The notes below the pieces were generated by a model. The model saw nothing but the letters and a program-made list of their open reading frames with translations. It was not told the DNA's origin and did no database searches. 21,189 nucleotides of DNA from an uncultured Campylobacteraceae bacterium (GTDB taxonomy: Bacteria > Campylobacterota > Campylobacteria > Campylobacterales > Arcobacteraceae), in assembly GCA_913057765.1 (NCBI GenBank), contig CAJXPH010000016.1:1-21189 (forward strand), in the 5' to 3' direction. Both the position numbers and the translations under genes were made by a program. Below, piece after piece: positions 7,127 to 15,402 of the stretch (within the stretch, counting starts at the first letter, position 1; every line of letters begins with the position of its first letter).

Positions 7127-7915
7127 CTATCCTATAATTCTTCCGGCATGAGTGTAAATATTCATCTTTTTCCCTCTTGCAAAACCAATTAATGTAATAC
7201 CATGGGTATGAGCGGTCTTAACTCCTAAATGTGTAGGTGCAGTACGTGATACAACAATCGGTATCTTATGCATTACAGCTTTTACAACCATTTCGGAGCT
7301 TAATCGACCAGAAACAAAAAGTACTGACTTAGTTGTATCTAAACCTTGTAACTTACAAAGTCCAACAACTTTATCAATAGCATTATGTCTACCAATATCT
7401 TCAGCAGTAACAGTACTTTTATCTTCTAAGTAAAGCATTGCTTTATGAACACAGCCTGTCAGTAAATATAATTCACTATCTTCATAAAACTTTTTTACTT
7501 CACTTGAAATAGTTTCTGGTTTAACTTTCATAGAAACTTGATTAAAAGGAACCTCTACACTTCCAGCAATATTACCAGTTATTCCGCCACCACAGCCAGA
7601 AGTAAGTGTTTTTTCTTTATATAAATTTTGAAGCATATCTGCATCAACAGTTGCTTCAATATACACTTCTAGACCATCTTCTTTTACTTCCATACTTTTA
7701 ATATCTTCAATACTTGATATTACATTCTCACTCATCAAGAAACCTACAGCATGTGCTTCTTGATTTTTAGGAATACACATCATAGATATAGTTTTTTCTC
7801 CATTTAAATAAATACTTATTCGTGACTCATCGATAACTACATCTTCTTTTTCAATAAACTCTCCACCAGAGACTTTATCAATTATAATTTTCTTTAGATA
7901 CTTTGAATTATCCAT
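7127..7915 (-). CDS. fdhD: Formate dehydrogenase accessory sulfurtransferase FdhD
   Basis: FdhD moves sulfur from a cysteine desulfurase to the bis-MGD cofactor of formate dehydrogenase, which needs a terminal sulfido ligand for activity. The 262-aa length is normal. Family motifs are TSGCGGGITGN (105-115), LTGCVHKAML (152-161), AEDIGRHNAIDKVVG (171-185), VSGRLSSEMVVK (201-212), VVSRTAPT (221-228) and IYTHAGRI (253-260). The sulfur-carrying loop has one Cys (C108, C-G-G-G) where the E. coli protein has a C-x-x-C pair. It is the first gene of an eight-gene operon. The Shine-Dalgarno AAGG (7925-7922), 6 nt before the ATG, lies in the 3' arm of a 10-bp hairpin (see the leader feature). Confidence 0.94.
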   Translation of the reverse strand: MDNSKYLKKIIIDKVSGGEFIEKEDVVIDESRISIYLNGEKTISMMCIPKNQEAHAVGFLMSENVISSIEDIKSMEVKEDGLEVYIEATVDADMLQNLYKEKTLTSGCGGGITGNIAGSVEVPFNQVSMKVKPETISSEVKKFYEDSELYLLTGCVHKAMLYLEDKSTVTAEDIGRHNAIDKVVGLCKLQGLDTTKSVLFVSGRLSSEMVVKAVMHKIPIVVSRTAPTHLGVKTAHTHGITLIGFARGKKMNIYTHAGRIIG

Positions 7916-7921
7916 TCCCTA

Positions 7922-7950
7922 CCTTAAAATAGTCCCTATTTTAAGGGACC
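7922..7950 (-). promoter_or_regulatory. fdhD leader: alternative hairpins controlling the Shine-Dalgarno
   Basis: In the minus-strand RNA, CCTTAAAATA and TATTTTAAGG pair perfectly (10 bp; plus-strand arms 7937-7946 and 7922-7931) around a 5-nt loop GGGAC. The final AAGG of this stem is the fdhD Shine-Dalgarno. A competing stem pairs GGUCCC (7950-7945) with GGGACU (7936-7931), shares two C with the first stem and uses its loop, so the two cannot coexist. The first would hide the Shine-Dalgarno and the second would free it. The pairings are seen in sequence; the switching function is inferred. Confidence 0.5.
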
Positions 7951-7974
7951 TTTATTTTTTTACTTCTTTTAACA

Positions 7975-8030
7975 AAGGAAGTGAATTCCTTCTAAAGAAA
8001 CAAATCCTAAAGTGAGCAATGAATTGCTCA
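7975..8030 (-). promoter_or_regulatory. Two further hairpins in the fdhD leader
   Basis: TGAGCAAT and ATTGCTCA (arms 8013-8020 and 8023-8030) form a perfect 8-bp dyad with a 2-nt centre. AAGGAA and TTCCTT (arms 7975-7980 and 7986-7991) form a 6-bp stem with a 5-nt loop, extendable by TTCTTT/AAAGAA outside an internal loop. With the Shine-Dalgarno hairpin they make three structures in a row before fdhD. The 2-nt centre of the first suggests it may act as a DNA operator rather than as RNA. Confidence 0.45.
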
Positions 8031-8035
8031 AAGTA

Positions 8036-8086
8036 ATATGCAAATCCTGCATATTTATAAACTTTTAACTATGCAAATTTTGCATA
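8036..8086. repeat. Twin ATGCAAAT-type dyads between fdhC1 and fdhD
   Basis: Two related inverted repeats lie 34 bp apart: ATATGCA-AATCC-TGCATAT (8036-8054) and TATGCAAA-T-TTTGCATA (8070-8086). Both follow the pattern ATGCAAAT, two bases, TTGCATATTTA or CTGCATATTTA, so the dyad is itself directly repeated. The fdhD operon promoter should be near here, so they may be paired operators. A possible promoter (TTTATA, 17 nt, TATTAC on the minus strand) overlaps the left dyad. Confidence 0.45.
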
Positions 8087-8097
8087 TTTAAATATCA

Positions 8098-8130
8098 AAA
8101 AAAAGAGATTATCCCCAAAAAAGGGGATAA
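8098..8130 (-). terminator. Intrinsic terminator of formate dehydrogenase cluster 1
   Basis: On the minus strand TTATCCCC and GGGGATAA form a perfect 8-bp stem (8130-8123 with 8116-8109) around a TTTTTT loop, followed by TCTCTTTTTTT. It begins 7 nt after the fdhC1 stop and separates cluster 1 from the fdhD operon. Confidence 0.88.
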
Positions 8131-8136
8131 AATCTA

Positions 8137-9093
8137 TTATACTCCGTCAAGAACTTCTGGATGAAATTCTTCTAAGTATTCTTTTGGATACTTTCCAGAA
8201 ATTAATCCTGGTAAGTATCCTCTAATAGCAACAACATATGAATATATTGTTTCTCCTACGAAGAATGTAATAACGGCACTTCCCATGAAGTGTCCAAATA
8301 AAATCAATCTTCTGTATTGAATAATTTCAGCATGTGGTAAAATATCCATACTTAAGAACCAAAGCCAAAATCCACTAAAACATAGAATAAAACCAAATGC
8401 AACGAATGCAAGATAGTTTATTCTTTGTCCATGTGTATATAAACCTTTTAAGAAAACTTTACTCCATTTAGAGCTAAGTCTCGTAAAATGTTTATGATCT
8501 TTAAATGCAATTACAGTAATTAGTAACCAAAGTGGAATCCAAAATAACCCTACAATCTCATGAGTATCTCTCATGAAAAATCCTAGCGCTCCTCCACCAG
8601 TAATATTTCCAAATGTAATAGAAAAACCTGTAATAAACAGATATAACATTACTAAAATATTTCCTAATACTGCAATTCTTTGAAACAGAGAATGTACTTC
8701 AACCATTTCACAAGTTTTTCTACACTTAGGTCCTTTTCTTCCGCCTTGTATTATAAGCATTACTGCAAATATACAAAACTCAGCTAAGAATACCCAAGGT
8801 AAAAGGTGTTGTCTTTCTTCAAACGCTCTAATTACTTCTGGAGCAATTGTTTCATACTGTGGTCCAAAAATAGATACATATCCTTGCTCAAGTCTAGTTA
8901 ACTCAGAATAAGGAATAATTTGTCCACTAAAATCTAAAGTAAACATCTTTAAAACATATTGCCAAATGTATGTCAAATCAGCGATTGTTGCTAACCAAAA
9001 ATACCAATATGTTAATAAAGAAAAAAGTATCCCTACAATTATATAGGGTAAATACTCATCAAAAAAACCTTTTTTCTGTGCTTTATTTTCCAT
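8137..9093 (-). CDS. fdhC: Formate dehydrogenase 1 membrane subunit, di-haem cytochrome b type
   Basis: A 318-aa integral membrane protein that should anchor FdhAB and pass electrons to quinone. Hydrophobic segments lie near 15-35, 98-117, 139-161, 179-197, 225-248 and 262-289. Candidate haem ligands are H134, H178, H221 and H268, close to helix ends. It has no cleavable signal peptide and shows no clear similarity in sequence or topology to FdhC2. A 50-aa loop (about 45-95) between the first two helices is probably periplasmic. The start at 9093 (MENKAQKK) is preferred over 9186, which would overlap fdhB1 by 104 nt; the chosen start overlaps by 11 nt and has ACAAGG upstream. The subunit role rests mainly on operon position and histidine pattern. 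A terminator follows. Confidence 0.75.
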   Translation of the reverse strand: MENKAQKKGFFDEYLPYIIVGILFSLLTYWYFWLATIADLTYIWQYVLKMFTLDFSGQIIPYSELTRLEQGYVSIFGPQYETIAPEVIRAFEERQHLLPWVFLAEFCIFAVMLIIQGGRKGPKCRKTCEMVEVHSLFQRIAVLGNILVMLYLFITGFSITFGNITGGGALGFFMRDTHEIVGLFWIPLWLLITVIAFKDHKHFTRLSSKWSKVFLKGLYTHGQRINYLAFVAFGFILCFSGFWLWFLSMDILPHAEIIQYRRLILFGHFMGSAVITFFVGETIYSYVVAIRGYLPGLISGKYPKEYLEEFHPEVLDGV

Positions 9094-9691
9094 ATGCCTT
9101 GTCCCATCCATAAGGTGCAGATTGTACCCCATGTCCAGCAGACAATACTCTTTGTCTATAGATATTAGAAACTTCTTCTGCATCACCTACTAGTAACGCT
9201 TTTGTTGAACACATAGCAGCACATACAGGAACTTTACCTTCTGCGATTCTATTTTGTCCATAAAGTTCTCTCTCTTGATGAGAGTTAGTCTCTTCTGGTC
9301 CACCAGCACACATTGTACATTTATCCATAACACCTTTAGTACCAAATGCCCCGTCTTTAGGGAATTGTGGTGCTCCGAATGGACAAGCATATAAACAATA
9401 TGCACAACCTATACATTTATTTTTATCGTGTAATACGATTCCATCTTCTCTGATATAGAAACAATCAACAGGACAAACTTCTTCACAAGGAGCATCAGTA
9501 CAGTGCATACATGCAACTGATAAAGAGAACTCTTGACCTTGTTTTCCTTCGTTTATTGTTACTACTTTTCTTCTGTTTACTCCAACAGGTAATTCATGCG
9601 CTTCCGCACAAGCAACAGTACAACCATCACAATGAATACATCTATTTTCGTCACAGTAAAACTTCATTCTTGAAAAATCTGGGCTACTCAT
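9083..9691 (-). CDS. fdhB: Formate dehydrogenase 1 iron-sulfur subunit
   Basis: A 202-aa electron-transfer subunit that carries electrons from FdhA to the membrane cytochrome. Four [4Fe-4S] cysteine sets are visible: C18-C21-C24-C28, C61-C64-C69-C73, C93-C96-C99-C103, and the split set C125-C128 with C157-C161; ligands interleave between sites in this family. It lacks the C-terminal transmembrane helix of E. coli FdnH, as is usual in Campylobacterota. It has no signal peptide and should be exported by riding with the Tat-targeted FdhA. AGGAGA lies 8 nt before the ATG; the gap to fdhA1 is 10 nt and it overlaps fdhC1 by 11 nt. It is close to FdhB2 throughout, most diverged near the two ends. 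Confidence 0.95.
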   Translation of the reverse strand: MSSPDFSRMKFYCDENRCIHCDGCTVACAEAHELPVGVNRRKVVTINEGKQGQEFSLSVACMHCTDAPCEEVCPVDCFYIREDGIVLHDKNKCIGCAYCLYACPFGAPQFPKDGAFGTKGVMDKCTMCAGGPEETNSHQERELYGQNRIAEGKVPVCAAMCSTKALLVGDAEEVSNIYRQRVLSAGHGVQSAPYGWDKAYGK

Positions 9692-9701
9692 ATTCTTTCT
9701 C

Positions 9702-12533
9702 CTACGCTCTTTCTACTCGACATAATCCACCTTTAGTCTCAGGAATCTGAGTGATGATGTCGTAACCATAGTTTGTAACTGTGTTTGCACTTTCACCTAT
9801 TGCATAAGGCGCTGTACCATCTGGGTATTTATGAGATAAGTCTTCACCTTCCATAACACCTGCAAAGTGAATTGGAATAAATATTCTATCAGGTGATACT
9901 GAATAAGAATACTTAGCTTTAACTTTAATCTTAGTACCTTGAGGTGAATGAATCCACATCATTGAACCATCTCTAATACCATGTTCTCCCGCTAAATCTG
10001 GGTTAATATCACAGTACATTTCAGGTGTTAAGGCCGCAAGATATTTAGATGCTCTATTTTCCATACCAGCACCATTTAGGTTTACAAGTCTTCCTGTAAC
10101 TAAATTAATAGGGAAGTCTTTAGACCAATCTTGAGCAGTTTGCTCAGAGATATATCTTGTATCAACTCTATAGTGATTTGGCTTATCAGCAAAACTTGGA
10201 TACTTTTTAGTTAAATCCTGTCTTGGTGAATGAAGCGGTTCTCTATGCATTGGAATTTGGTCAGGGAATGTCCAAACTTTAGCTCTAGCTTTAGCATTTC
10301 CATAAGGAGCCATACCTTGTTCCATACATTTTTCTGCAATAATATTTGATGTATCAACTTTCCAGTTTTTACCAATTCTTTTTTTCTCGTCGGCAGTTAA
10401 CTTGATGCTAAGAACCTCTTCAATATTATCTCTTGTAATTTCTGGATAACCATCTTTATTAACTGAACCTTTAGGAGCACTTCCTTTTCCAGCTAATAAA
10501 TCTTGACCATCATGTTCTAAACCAAATCTATTTCTGAATCCCATACCACCATTTTTAACACTTCTGTCAATATTGTATAGTACTGGAGAACCAGCATGTT
10601 TTTCAGTCCAACACGGCCATGGTAAACCATAGTATTCACCAGTCATTTCACCATATCCTCGACCACTTACTTGATCAAACATATGCCAATTTTCTTGATG
10701 TTTTTTAAGTCTATCAGCAGTCCAACCTGTTAATCCAATAGTCTTAATAATTCTTGCAATTTCATCAGTAGCATCTTCAGGCCATTTGAAATCTTTTTTA
10801 TTTTCTCTAATTTTCATACCAGCAGTAAATTCATCATAGAAACCTAATTTTTTAGCAAACGCAAACATAATGTCTTGGTCTGTTTTAGATTCGTACATTG
10901 GTTTAATAATTTCACTTCTCCATTGAGCAGATCTATTAGTTGCCGTAACTGAACCAGAAGTCTCAAATTGAGTAGCAGCAGGTAAAATATAAACATCATC
11001 TTGTTTATCAGTAATAATTGCACCTTCATTTACGAAAGGATCACAGAATACTGCTAAATCAAGCTTATCTAATGCTTCTTTTACTTTTTTTGTTTGTGCA
11101 GTAGAAGTAATACCATTACCCATTACAAATATAGCTTTTAGGTTTGTACCATTATTATGAATAGCATCTTCACCTTTATTTCCACCAAGAACTCCTGCCC
11201 ACCAACGAGCTAGCGTGAATCCTTTTTTGTTCATCCAATCTTTACCTTTGAATCTACCTTTAAGCCATTCATAATCAACACCCCACGATTTTGCGAAATA
11301 TTTCCATGAACCATCACTTAAACCATAGTATCCTGGTAATGTGTGAGATAAACAACACATATCTGTTGCACCTTGAACATTATCATGACCTCTAAGAATA
11401 TTACATCCTCCACCTTCTACACCCATGTTTCCAAGAGCAAGTTGTAAGATTGGTGCCATTCTTGTATTAGATGAACCATTTGTATGTTGAGTAAGTCCCA
11501 TTGCCCAGATTAAAGTACCTGGAGTTGATTGTGCATATGCTTTAGTAATCTGAATGATTAATCCTGCGTCTACACCTGTTACATCAGCAACTCTTTCAAT
11601 TGGCCAATTTTTAGCCTCTTTCATTACATCTTCCATACCATAAACTCTATCTTTGATAAAGCCTTTGTCATGCCATCCATTTTTGAAAATGATATTTAAC
11701 ATTCCATACATAAATGGAATATCAGTACCAGGTCTAATTTGTGCAAATAAATCTGCTTTTGCAGCAGTTTTAGTAAATCTAGGATCTACTACAATGATTT
11801 TTGCATTGTTTCTTTCTTTTGCTTTTAAGAAATGCGCGAACCCAACTGGGTGATTAACCGCAGGATTTGCTCCGAAAATAATGATCGCTTTTGAATTCTG
11901 GATATCTCCCAGAGAATTTGTCATAGCACCATAACCCCATGTATTCGCCACACCGGCGACTGTTGAGCTATGTCAAATTCTAGCTTGGTGATCTATATTA
12001 TTCGTTCCGAACATTGCAGCAAATTTTCTAAAATAGTAAGATTGCTCTGTACCAAATTTTGCTGACCCTAAAAACATTGTTGAATCTGGTCCGGCTGTTT
12101 GTCTTAAACTTTCTAGTTTAGAACCAATACCTTCTATTGCTTCATCCCAAGAAATTCTATGCCATTTACCAGCTCTTTTAACCATTGGATGTTTAAGTCT
12201 AACTTCAGATCTAACCATATCGATCATATCTGCACCCTTACAACAATGACCACCTAATGAAACTGGATGATCTGTTGCAACTTCTTGTCTAACCCAAACA
12301 CCATTTTGAACTTCTGCTATAACACCACAACCAACTGAACATGCTGTACAGATTGATTTAACTAGTTTTGAACCAGGAAAAGGATTTTTAATCTCTTCTT
12401 CTGTTGCTTTTCTAGTTACATTAGTGCTTGCAAAAGATGATGTAACACCAAATGCAGTTGCAACTGCAGCCATTTTCATAAATGACCGTCGTCCAACCTT
12501 TGCATTTAGAGTTTCATATGTATTTGCTGACAT
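9702..12533 (-). CDS. fdhA: Formate dehydrogenase 1 catalytic subunit, selenoprotein (UGA = Sec187)
   Basis: The periplasmic molybdo/tungsto-bis-MGD subunit that oxidises formate to CO2; 943 residues. The reading frame is interrupted once by TGA at 11975-11973, and the flanking residues ARI-U-HSSTVAGVANTWGYG are the family's active-site signature, with Sec187 as metal ligand followed by the conserved H188. The N-terminus has a Tat motif (GRRSFMK, 14-20) and a hydrophobic stretch; C62, C65, C69 and C98 followed by Lys-Gly bind the [4Fe-4S] cluster. The C-terminal 170 residues (from NLVTGRLVNLNGAGMENR) are the MGD-binding cap. The start at 12533 (MSANTYETL) has AAGGAG at good spacing; the longer start at 12578 overlaps the upstream gene. 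A SECIS-like hairpin follows the UGA. Split annotation into two genes would be an error. Confidence 0.95.
11945..11975 (-). promoter_or_regulatory. UGA selenocysteine codon and SECIS-like hairpin of fdhA1
   Basis: After the UGA (11975-11973) the RNA has UCGCC-GGUGU-GGCGA (11959-11945), a perfect 5-bp apical stem with a 5-nt loop at nucleotides 19-23 after UGA. In the E. coli fdhF SECIS the loop GGUCU occupies the same positions, and SelB reads the loop G and U. This supports recoding. Confidence 0.85.
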
Positions 12534-12547
12534 ACTATTGCTCCTTC

Positions 12548-12760
12548 TTATAACGCGTTTTTGTAATACTCTGCCCACGTTTGATTTTTCTTGTAATTAA
12601 TCTCTTTTTTATTAGAGCTCCCTACAACAACACCATTTGATAACGAATCCTCATTATCAACACTTGTTCCAGCCATAACAGCAGTAGCTGAACCAGCTAC
12701 AGCAGCTCCCGCTGCAACAATTGCTGCCTTTTTGGCAAAATCTCTTCTGCTTTTTTGCAT
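12548..12760 (-). CDS. Small Tat-signal protein of the formate dehydrogenase region (cluster 1)
   Basis: A 70-aa protein almost entirely composed of a twin-arginine signal (KSRRDFAKKAAIV, 3-15), an Ala-rich hydrophobic stretch to about residue 30, and a short mature tail with SNGVVVG, NKKEI and a WAEYYKNAL end. It fits the 'formate dehydrogenase region TAT target' family (TIGR02811), whose function is not established. Such genes sit just before fdhA. The start at 12760 is set by AAGGAGG and by agreement with its paralogue; a longer frame from 12799 is not needed. The gap to fdhA1 is 14 nt. Possible roles, all inferred, are a small subunit or an assembly factor at the membrane. Confidence 0.85.
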   Translation of the reverse strand: MQKSRRDFAKKAAIVAAGAAVAGSATAVMAGTSVDNEDSLSNGVVVGSSNKKEINYKKNQTWAEYYKNAL

Positions 12761-12782
12761 GACTGTCCTCCTTATAGAAATT

Positions 12783-12809
12783 AAGTCCCAATGAGTCACA
12801 TGGAGACTT
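12783..12809 (-). promoter_or_regulatory. Hairpin in the fdhM1/Tat-gene spacer
   Basis: In the 107-nt gap between fdhM1 and the small Tat gene, AAGTCTC (12809-12803) pairs with GGGACTT (12789-12783), 7 bp with one G-U, around a 13-nt loop. The same AGTCTC/GGGACT pairing occurs at the same place in cluster 2. It lies about 12 nt upstream of the Shine-Dalgarno and may be a processing or stabilising element. Confidence 0.45.
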
Positions 12810-12867
12810 TATAAAATAGACAGTTAATTAATCTACTTTATAAAGCCCCATACATTGAGCTTTATAT

Positions 12868-13638
12868 TTATATTTCTGCTTCTACGTCATAAGCTATGCT
12901 ATCAGGATCAGCATCTTCAATTTTAGGTCCATTAGCTTTCATTGCTTTATTTTTTGCTCTTCGTTCTGCTTCTGAATCAGGGATTACATCACAAGAAGGA
13001 ACTTCTCTTTGAACTTCTATTCGTGGTTCTGGTTTAGAAACTTCAAGGTATAATCTTTCAAATTCAATAAATGCTTTTAAAACAATAACTACATCTTTAA
13101 AAATATCTGCACATTCATGTTCATAAACTTCTTTTGCAAAATCTTCAATGAAATCATTTAAAACTTCAGCGAAAATACAATGTTGTGTATTTTTATATTC
13201 TTCTTCACCATTTACTATTAATTCATTTAATTCAGCCATCAATGTCAAAATAAAACCTATAGTGTCTTCATATTCAGCAAATTCTGATTCATTTCTTCTG
13301 ATTTTTGTTTTTGCTAAGAATTGAAGCATTTCAACTCTTTTTTTACCTGATTCAACACCTTCATCATAATATGAAGCAGTTGTTCTAATATTTTTTGTCT
13401 CTGGATTATGAAAAATATCATCATATTCTTGAACTAAAACAATATTTGAAGTTGGGTCAAGTTTAGAAAGAATTCTACTCATTGCCTCTTTTGTTGTAGC
13501 ATCTAAAGGATTTTCCTCTAGAAGTTTTAGGATATTTATTAATTCAAAATAGACTGTTACATCTTTTGAATAAACAAATAACTTAGAAAAAAGGTTATAG
13601 TAAATAGATCTAGCTTTCATTAGTGATTGATCTTGCAT
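12868..13638 (-). CDS. fdhM: TorD-family chaperone FdhM1 for formate dehydrogenase
   Basis: A 256-aa cytoplasmic all-helical protein of the TorD/DmsD type, which binds the Tat signal and immature catalytic subunit until cofactor is inserted. Helix and motif landmarks are EYDDIFHNPE (71-80), RTTASYYDEG (85-94) and YEDTIGFILTLMAEL (123-137); the last corresponds to the family's E-x-DHI motif, here EDTIGF. The C-terminus extends beyond a typical TorD of about 200 aa with a basic motif ERRAKNKAMKANGPK (225-239) and IAYDVE, shared with FdhM2. The C. jejuni counterpart is called FdhM. It starts 1 nt after the polyferredoxin stop, with AGGAG inside that gene's end, so the two are translationally linked. 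Confidence 0.85.
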   Translation of the reverse strand: MQDQSLMKARSIYYNLFSKLFVYSKDVTVYFELINILKLLEENPLDATTKEAMSRILSKLDPTSNIVLVQEYDDIFHNPETKNIRTTASYYDEGVESGKKRVEMLQFLAKTKIRRNESEFAEYEDTIGFILTLMAELNELIVNGEEEYKNTQHCIFAEVLNDFIEDFAKEVYEHECADIFKDVVIVLKAFIEFERLYLEVSKPEPRIEVQREVPSCDVIPDSEAERRAKNKAMKANGPKIEDADPDSIAYDVEAEI

Positions 13639-13639
13639 A

Positions 13640-15340
13640 TTAAGCTCCTACCGTTGGGTTATTATAATTTGATTTGTCATTCATATAAGATTGCATCATA
13701 ATTTTTGGTTTACAATCTTCACAACAATAAAGTGTTCTTTCTTTAATTGGATCTTTTTTAAATAGTGGTCCCATAATCCCAGCAATTTTTTCAATTGCTT
13801 TTGTTGTTGCGAATTCTTTTCCACACTCTACACAGGCAAATAATGTATCTTTTGCTAAAACTTCATCTTGGAACCATGCAGGAGTTAAATGCATTACATC
13901 TCTTTCAATTGTTAAACAATCTTTTTCAGGACATGAAGGCTCACAGTACCCACATGATGTACATAAAGATGGGTTTAATCTTAAAGTATTATCATCTGTA
14001 TGTGCAGTTAATGCTCCCACATTACATGCACCAACACATGATAAACATAAAGTACAATTGGCTTCATTTACATTTACTTTTGCATAATGAACATGTTCAC
14101 CTGTTGTTATAGTTCCTAAATTATCATTTCCTACTAATGCAGATAATCTAATTGCAAACACTTCTCTTTTTCTAGCATCGCCATGATTTGTCGAATATCT
14201 AGAACCTTCAATAAAGTCTGCTTTTTCTAATGCATCATTTAATTCATCTTCTGACATTGCTAATAAGATTGCATCTTTTTGATATTTTGCTTGATAAATT
14301 TGATTTAAAATTGAAATAGTATCTCTTGTTCCTTTTGAAAGGAAATCTGTATAGAAAACTACTTGAGCACCTGATTCTTGTAATAAAGTTAAAAGTGTTC
14401 CTTCATGTAAGAACTTTTCACCTTCAATAGCTAAAGGAAGAACATTTTCTTTTAGTTCTATATTCATAGAATCTACATTCATTTTTTCTGGAATCACTAA
14501 AGGAATTTGGTCTTTGTAGAATTTACTCATTTCAAATAATGATTCTCTACTTGACGGAGCATAGTCAATTGCACCTGATGGACAAACTGAAACACATCCA
14601 CCACAACCATGACAATCAATTTGTGAAAACTCTAAATGTTTTTCTTCATCTATTTTTACAATTGCAACAGTAGGACAAACTTCTTCACATTTCCCACAGA
14701 TTTCTTCTCTTCTTTCATGGTATTGACAGATTGTTTTATCATAAGTTGTAAATTTCTTATATTCAAAATTTGTTATATTCAATCTAATTTGAGCAAGTAC
14801 TTCATCTATTGTATCTTTAAGAGGATCAAAACAACCACTTTGTTTCATTCCTAATTCTTTTTCACCGAACCAAATAATTTGGTCAACTTTTAATTCAACA
14901 TCGTTCCCTTCATCATCAACAATTACAGATAGATTTCCTATATGTCCACTTATATCTTTTATGATTTCTTCATTAATTTGAAATAAATCAAATTCATCGG
15001 GAACCATAGACTTTAGTATTTCTTTTTTCTCTTCGTTATCACAAACAAGTAAAACTTTATTTGATACTTCTTGTCTATAACCGATATCTTGTGCTAAATC
15101 AAATCTAATTGCATTTACTTCATATAGTTTTTCTACATTTTTAATTTTTGAAGATAATGAATCTTTTGAATGATTAATATAAAAATCAATCTCATTTGCA
15201 ATAATTTCTGATCTAATGCTTTTTGTATTTGAAACAATATATTCAGATTGTGGATTATCAATTAAGGAATCTGTTACTAGTATATTTTCTGGAAGGGGAA
15301 AATCAATTCCATTTGGATTGTAATATATGAATTCTTGCAT
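13640..15340 (-). CDS. Cytoplasmic polyferredoxin-like protein with four [4Fe-4S] motifs and a Cys-rich tail
   Basis: A 566-aa soluble protein with no signal peptide or membrane helix. Four [4Fe-4S] sets are visible: C205/C215-C218-C222, C243-C246-C249-C253, C429-C432-C435-C439 and C460-C463-C466-C470. The last 70 residues add CVEC (503-506) and CCEDC (539-543), which look like a zinc ribbon. Residues 1-200 and 260-425 carry no motif I recognise; the second stretch separates the two ferredoxin pairs. It is the first gene of cluster 1 and absent from cluster 2. Its partner, FdhAB, should be periplasmic, so direct electron exchange is unlikely. A cytoplasmic role in cofactor or Fe-S assembly, or a link to another oxidoreductase, is inferred. 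AAAGG lies upstream of the ATG. Confidence 0.75.
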   Translation of the reverse strand: MQEFIYYNPNGIDFPLPENILVTDSLIDNPQSEYIVSNTKSIRSEIIANEIDFYINHSKDSLSSKIKNVEKLYEVNAIRFDLAQDIGYRQEVSNKVLLVCDNEEKKEILKSMVPDEFDLFQINEEIIKDISGHIGNLSVIVDDEGNDVELKVDQIIWFGEKELGMKQSGCFDPLKDTIDEVLAQIRLNITNFEYKKFTTYDKTICQYHERREEICGKCEEVCPTVAIVKIDEEKHLEFSQIDCHGCGGCVSVCPSGAIDYAPSSRESLFEMSKFYKDQIPLVIPEKMNVDSMNIELKENVLPLAIEGEKFLHEGTLLTLLQESGAQVVFYTDFLSKGTRDTISILNQIYQAKYQKDAILLAMSEDELNDALEKADFIEGSRYSTNHGDARKREVFAIRLSALVGNDNLGTITTGEHVHYAKVNVNEANCTLCLSCVGACNVGALTAHTDDNTLRLNPSLCTSCGYCEPSCPEKDCLTIERDVMHLTPAWFQDEVLAKDTLFACVECGKEFATTKAIEKIAGIMGPLFKKDPIKERTLYCCEDCKPKIMMQSYMNDKSNYNNPTVGA

Positions 15341-15402
15341 AGCTTAGACCTTTTGGTAAAATATATTTGACCTAATTCTATATGCATTAAACTTTAATGA
15401 AA

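Noticed and set aside
7932..7962. Plus-strand intrinsic terminator (GTCCC-GGGAC followed by TTTATTTTTTT)
   Set aside because: No plus-strand gene ends here, so there is no transcript to terminate; the same bases make better sense as leader structure for fdhD on the minus strand. Antisense termination cannot be excluded.
9094..9186. Longer start of fdhC1 at 9186
   Set aside because: It overlaps fdhB1 by 104 nt and adds residues that merely mirror fdhB1 coding sequence; the start at 9093 has a Shine-Dalgarno.
11952..11975. fdhA1 as two genes, or a pseudogene broken by a stop
   Set aside because: The stop is TGA exactly at the family's Sec/Cys position, the frame continues unchanged, a SECIS-like hairpin follows, and the second copy has the same arrangement.
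12534..12578. Longer start of fdhA1 at 12578
   Set aside because: It would overlap the small Tat gene and put 15 residues before the conserved start; AAGGAG supports 12533. The same reasoning rejects 19991 for fdhA2.
13795..14112. Plus-strand open frame of 105 codons opposite the polyferredoxin gene
   Set aside because: Low-complexity Leu/His/Met composition is the antisense shadow of a Cys- and Lys-rich gene; no ribosome binding site or family motif.
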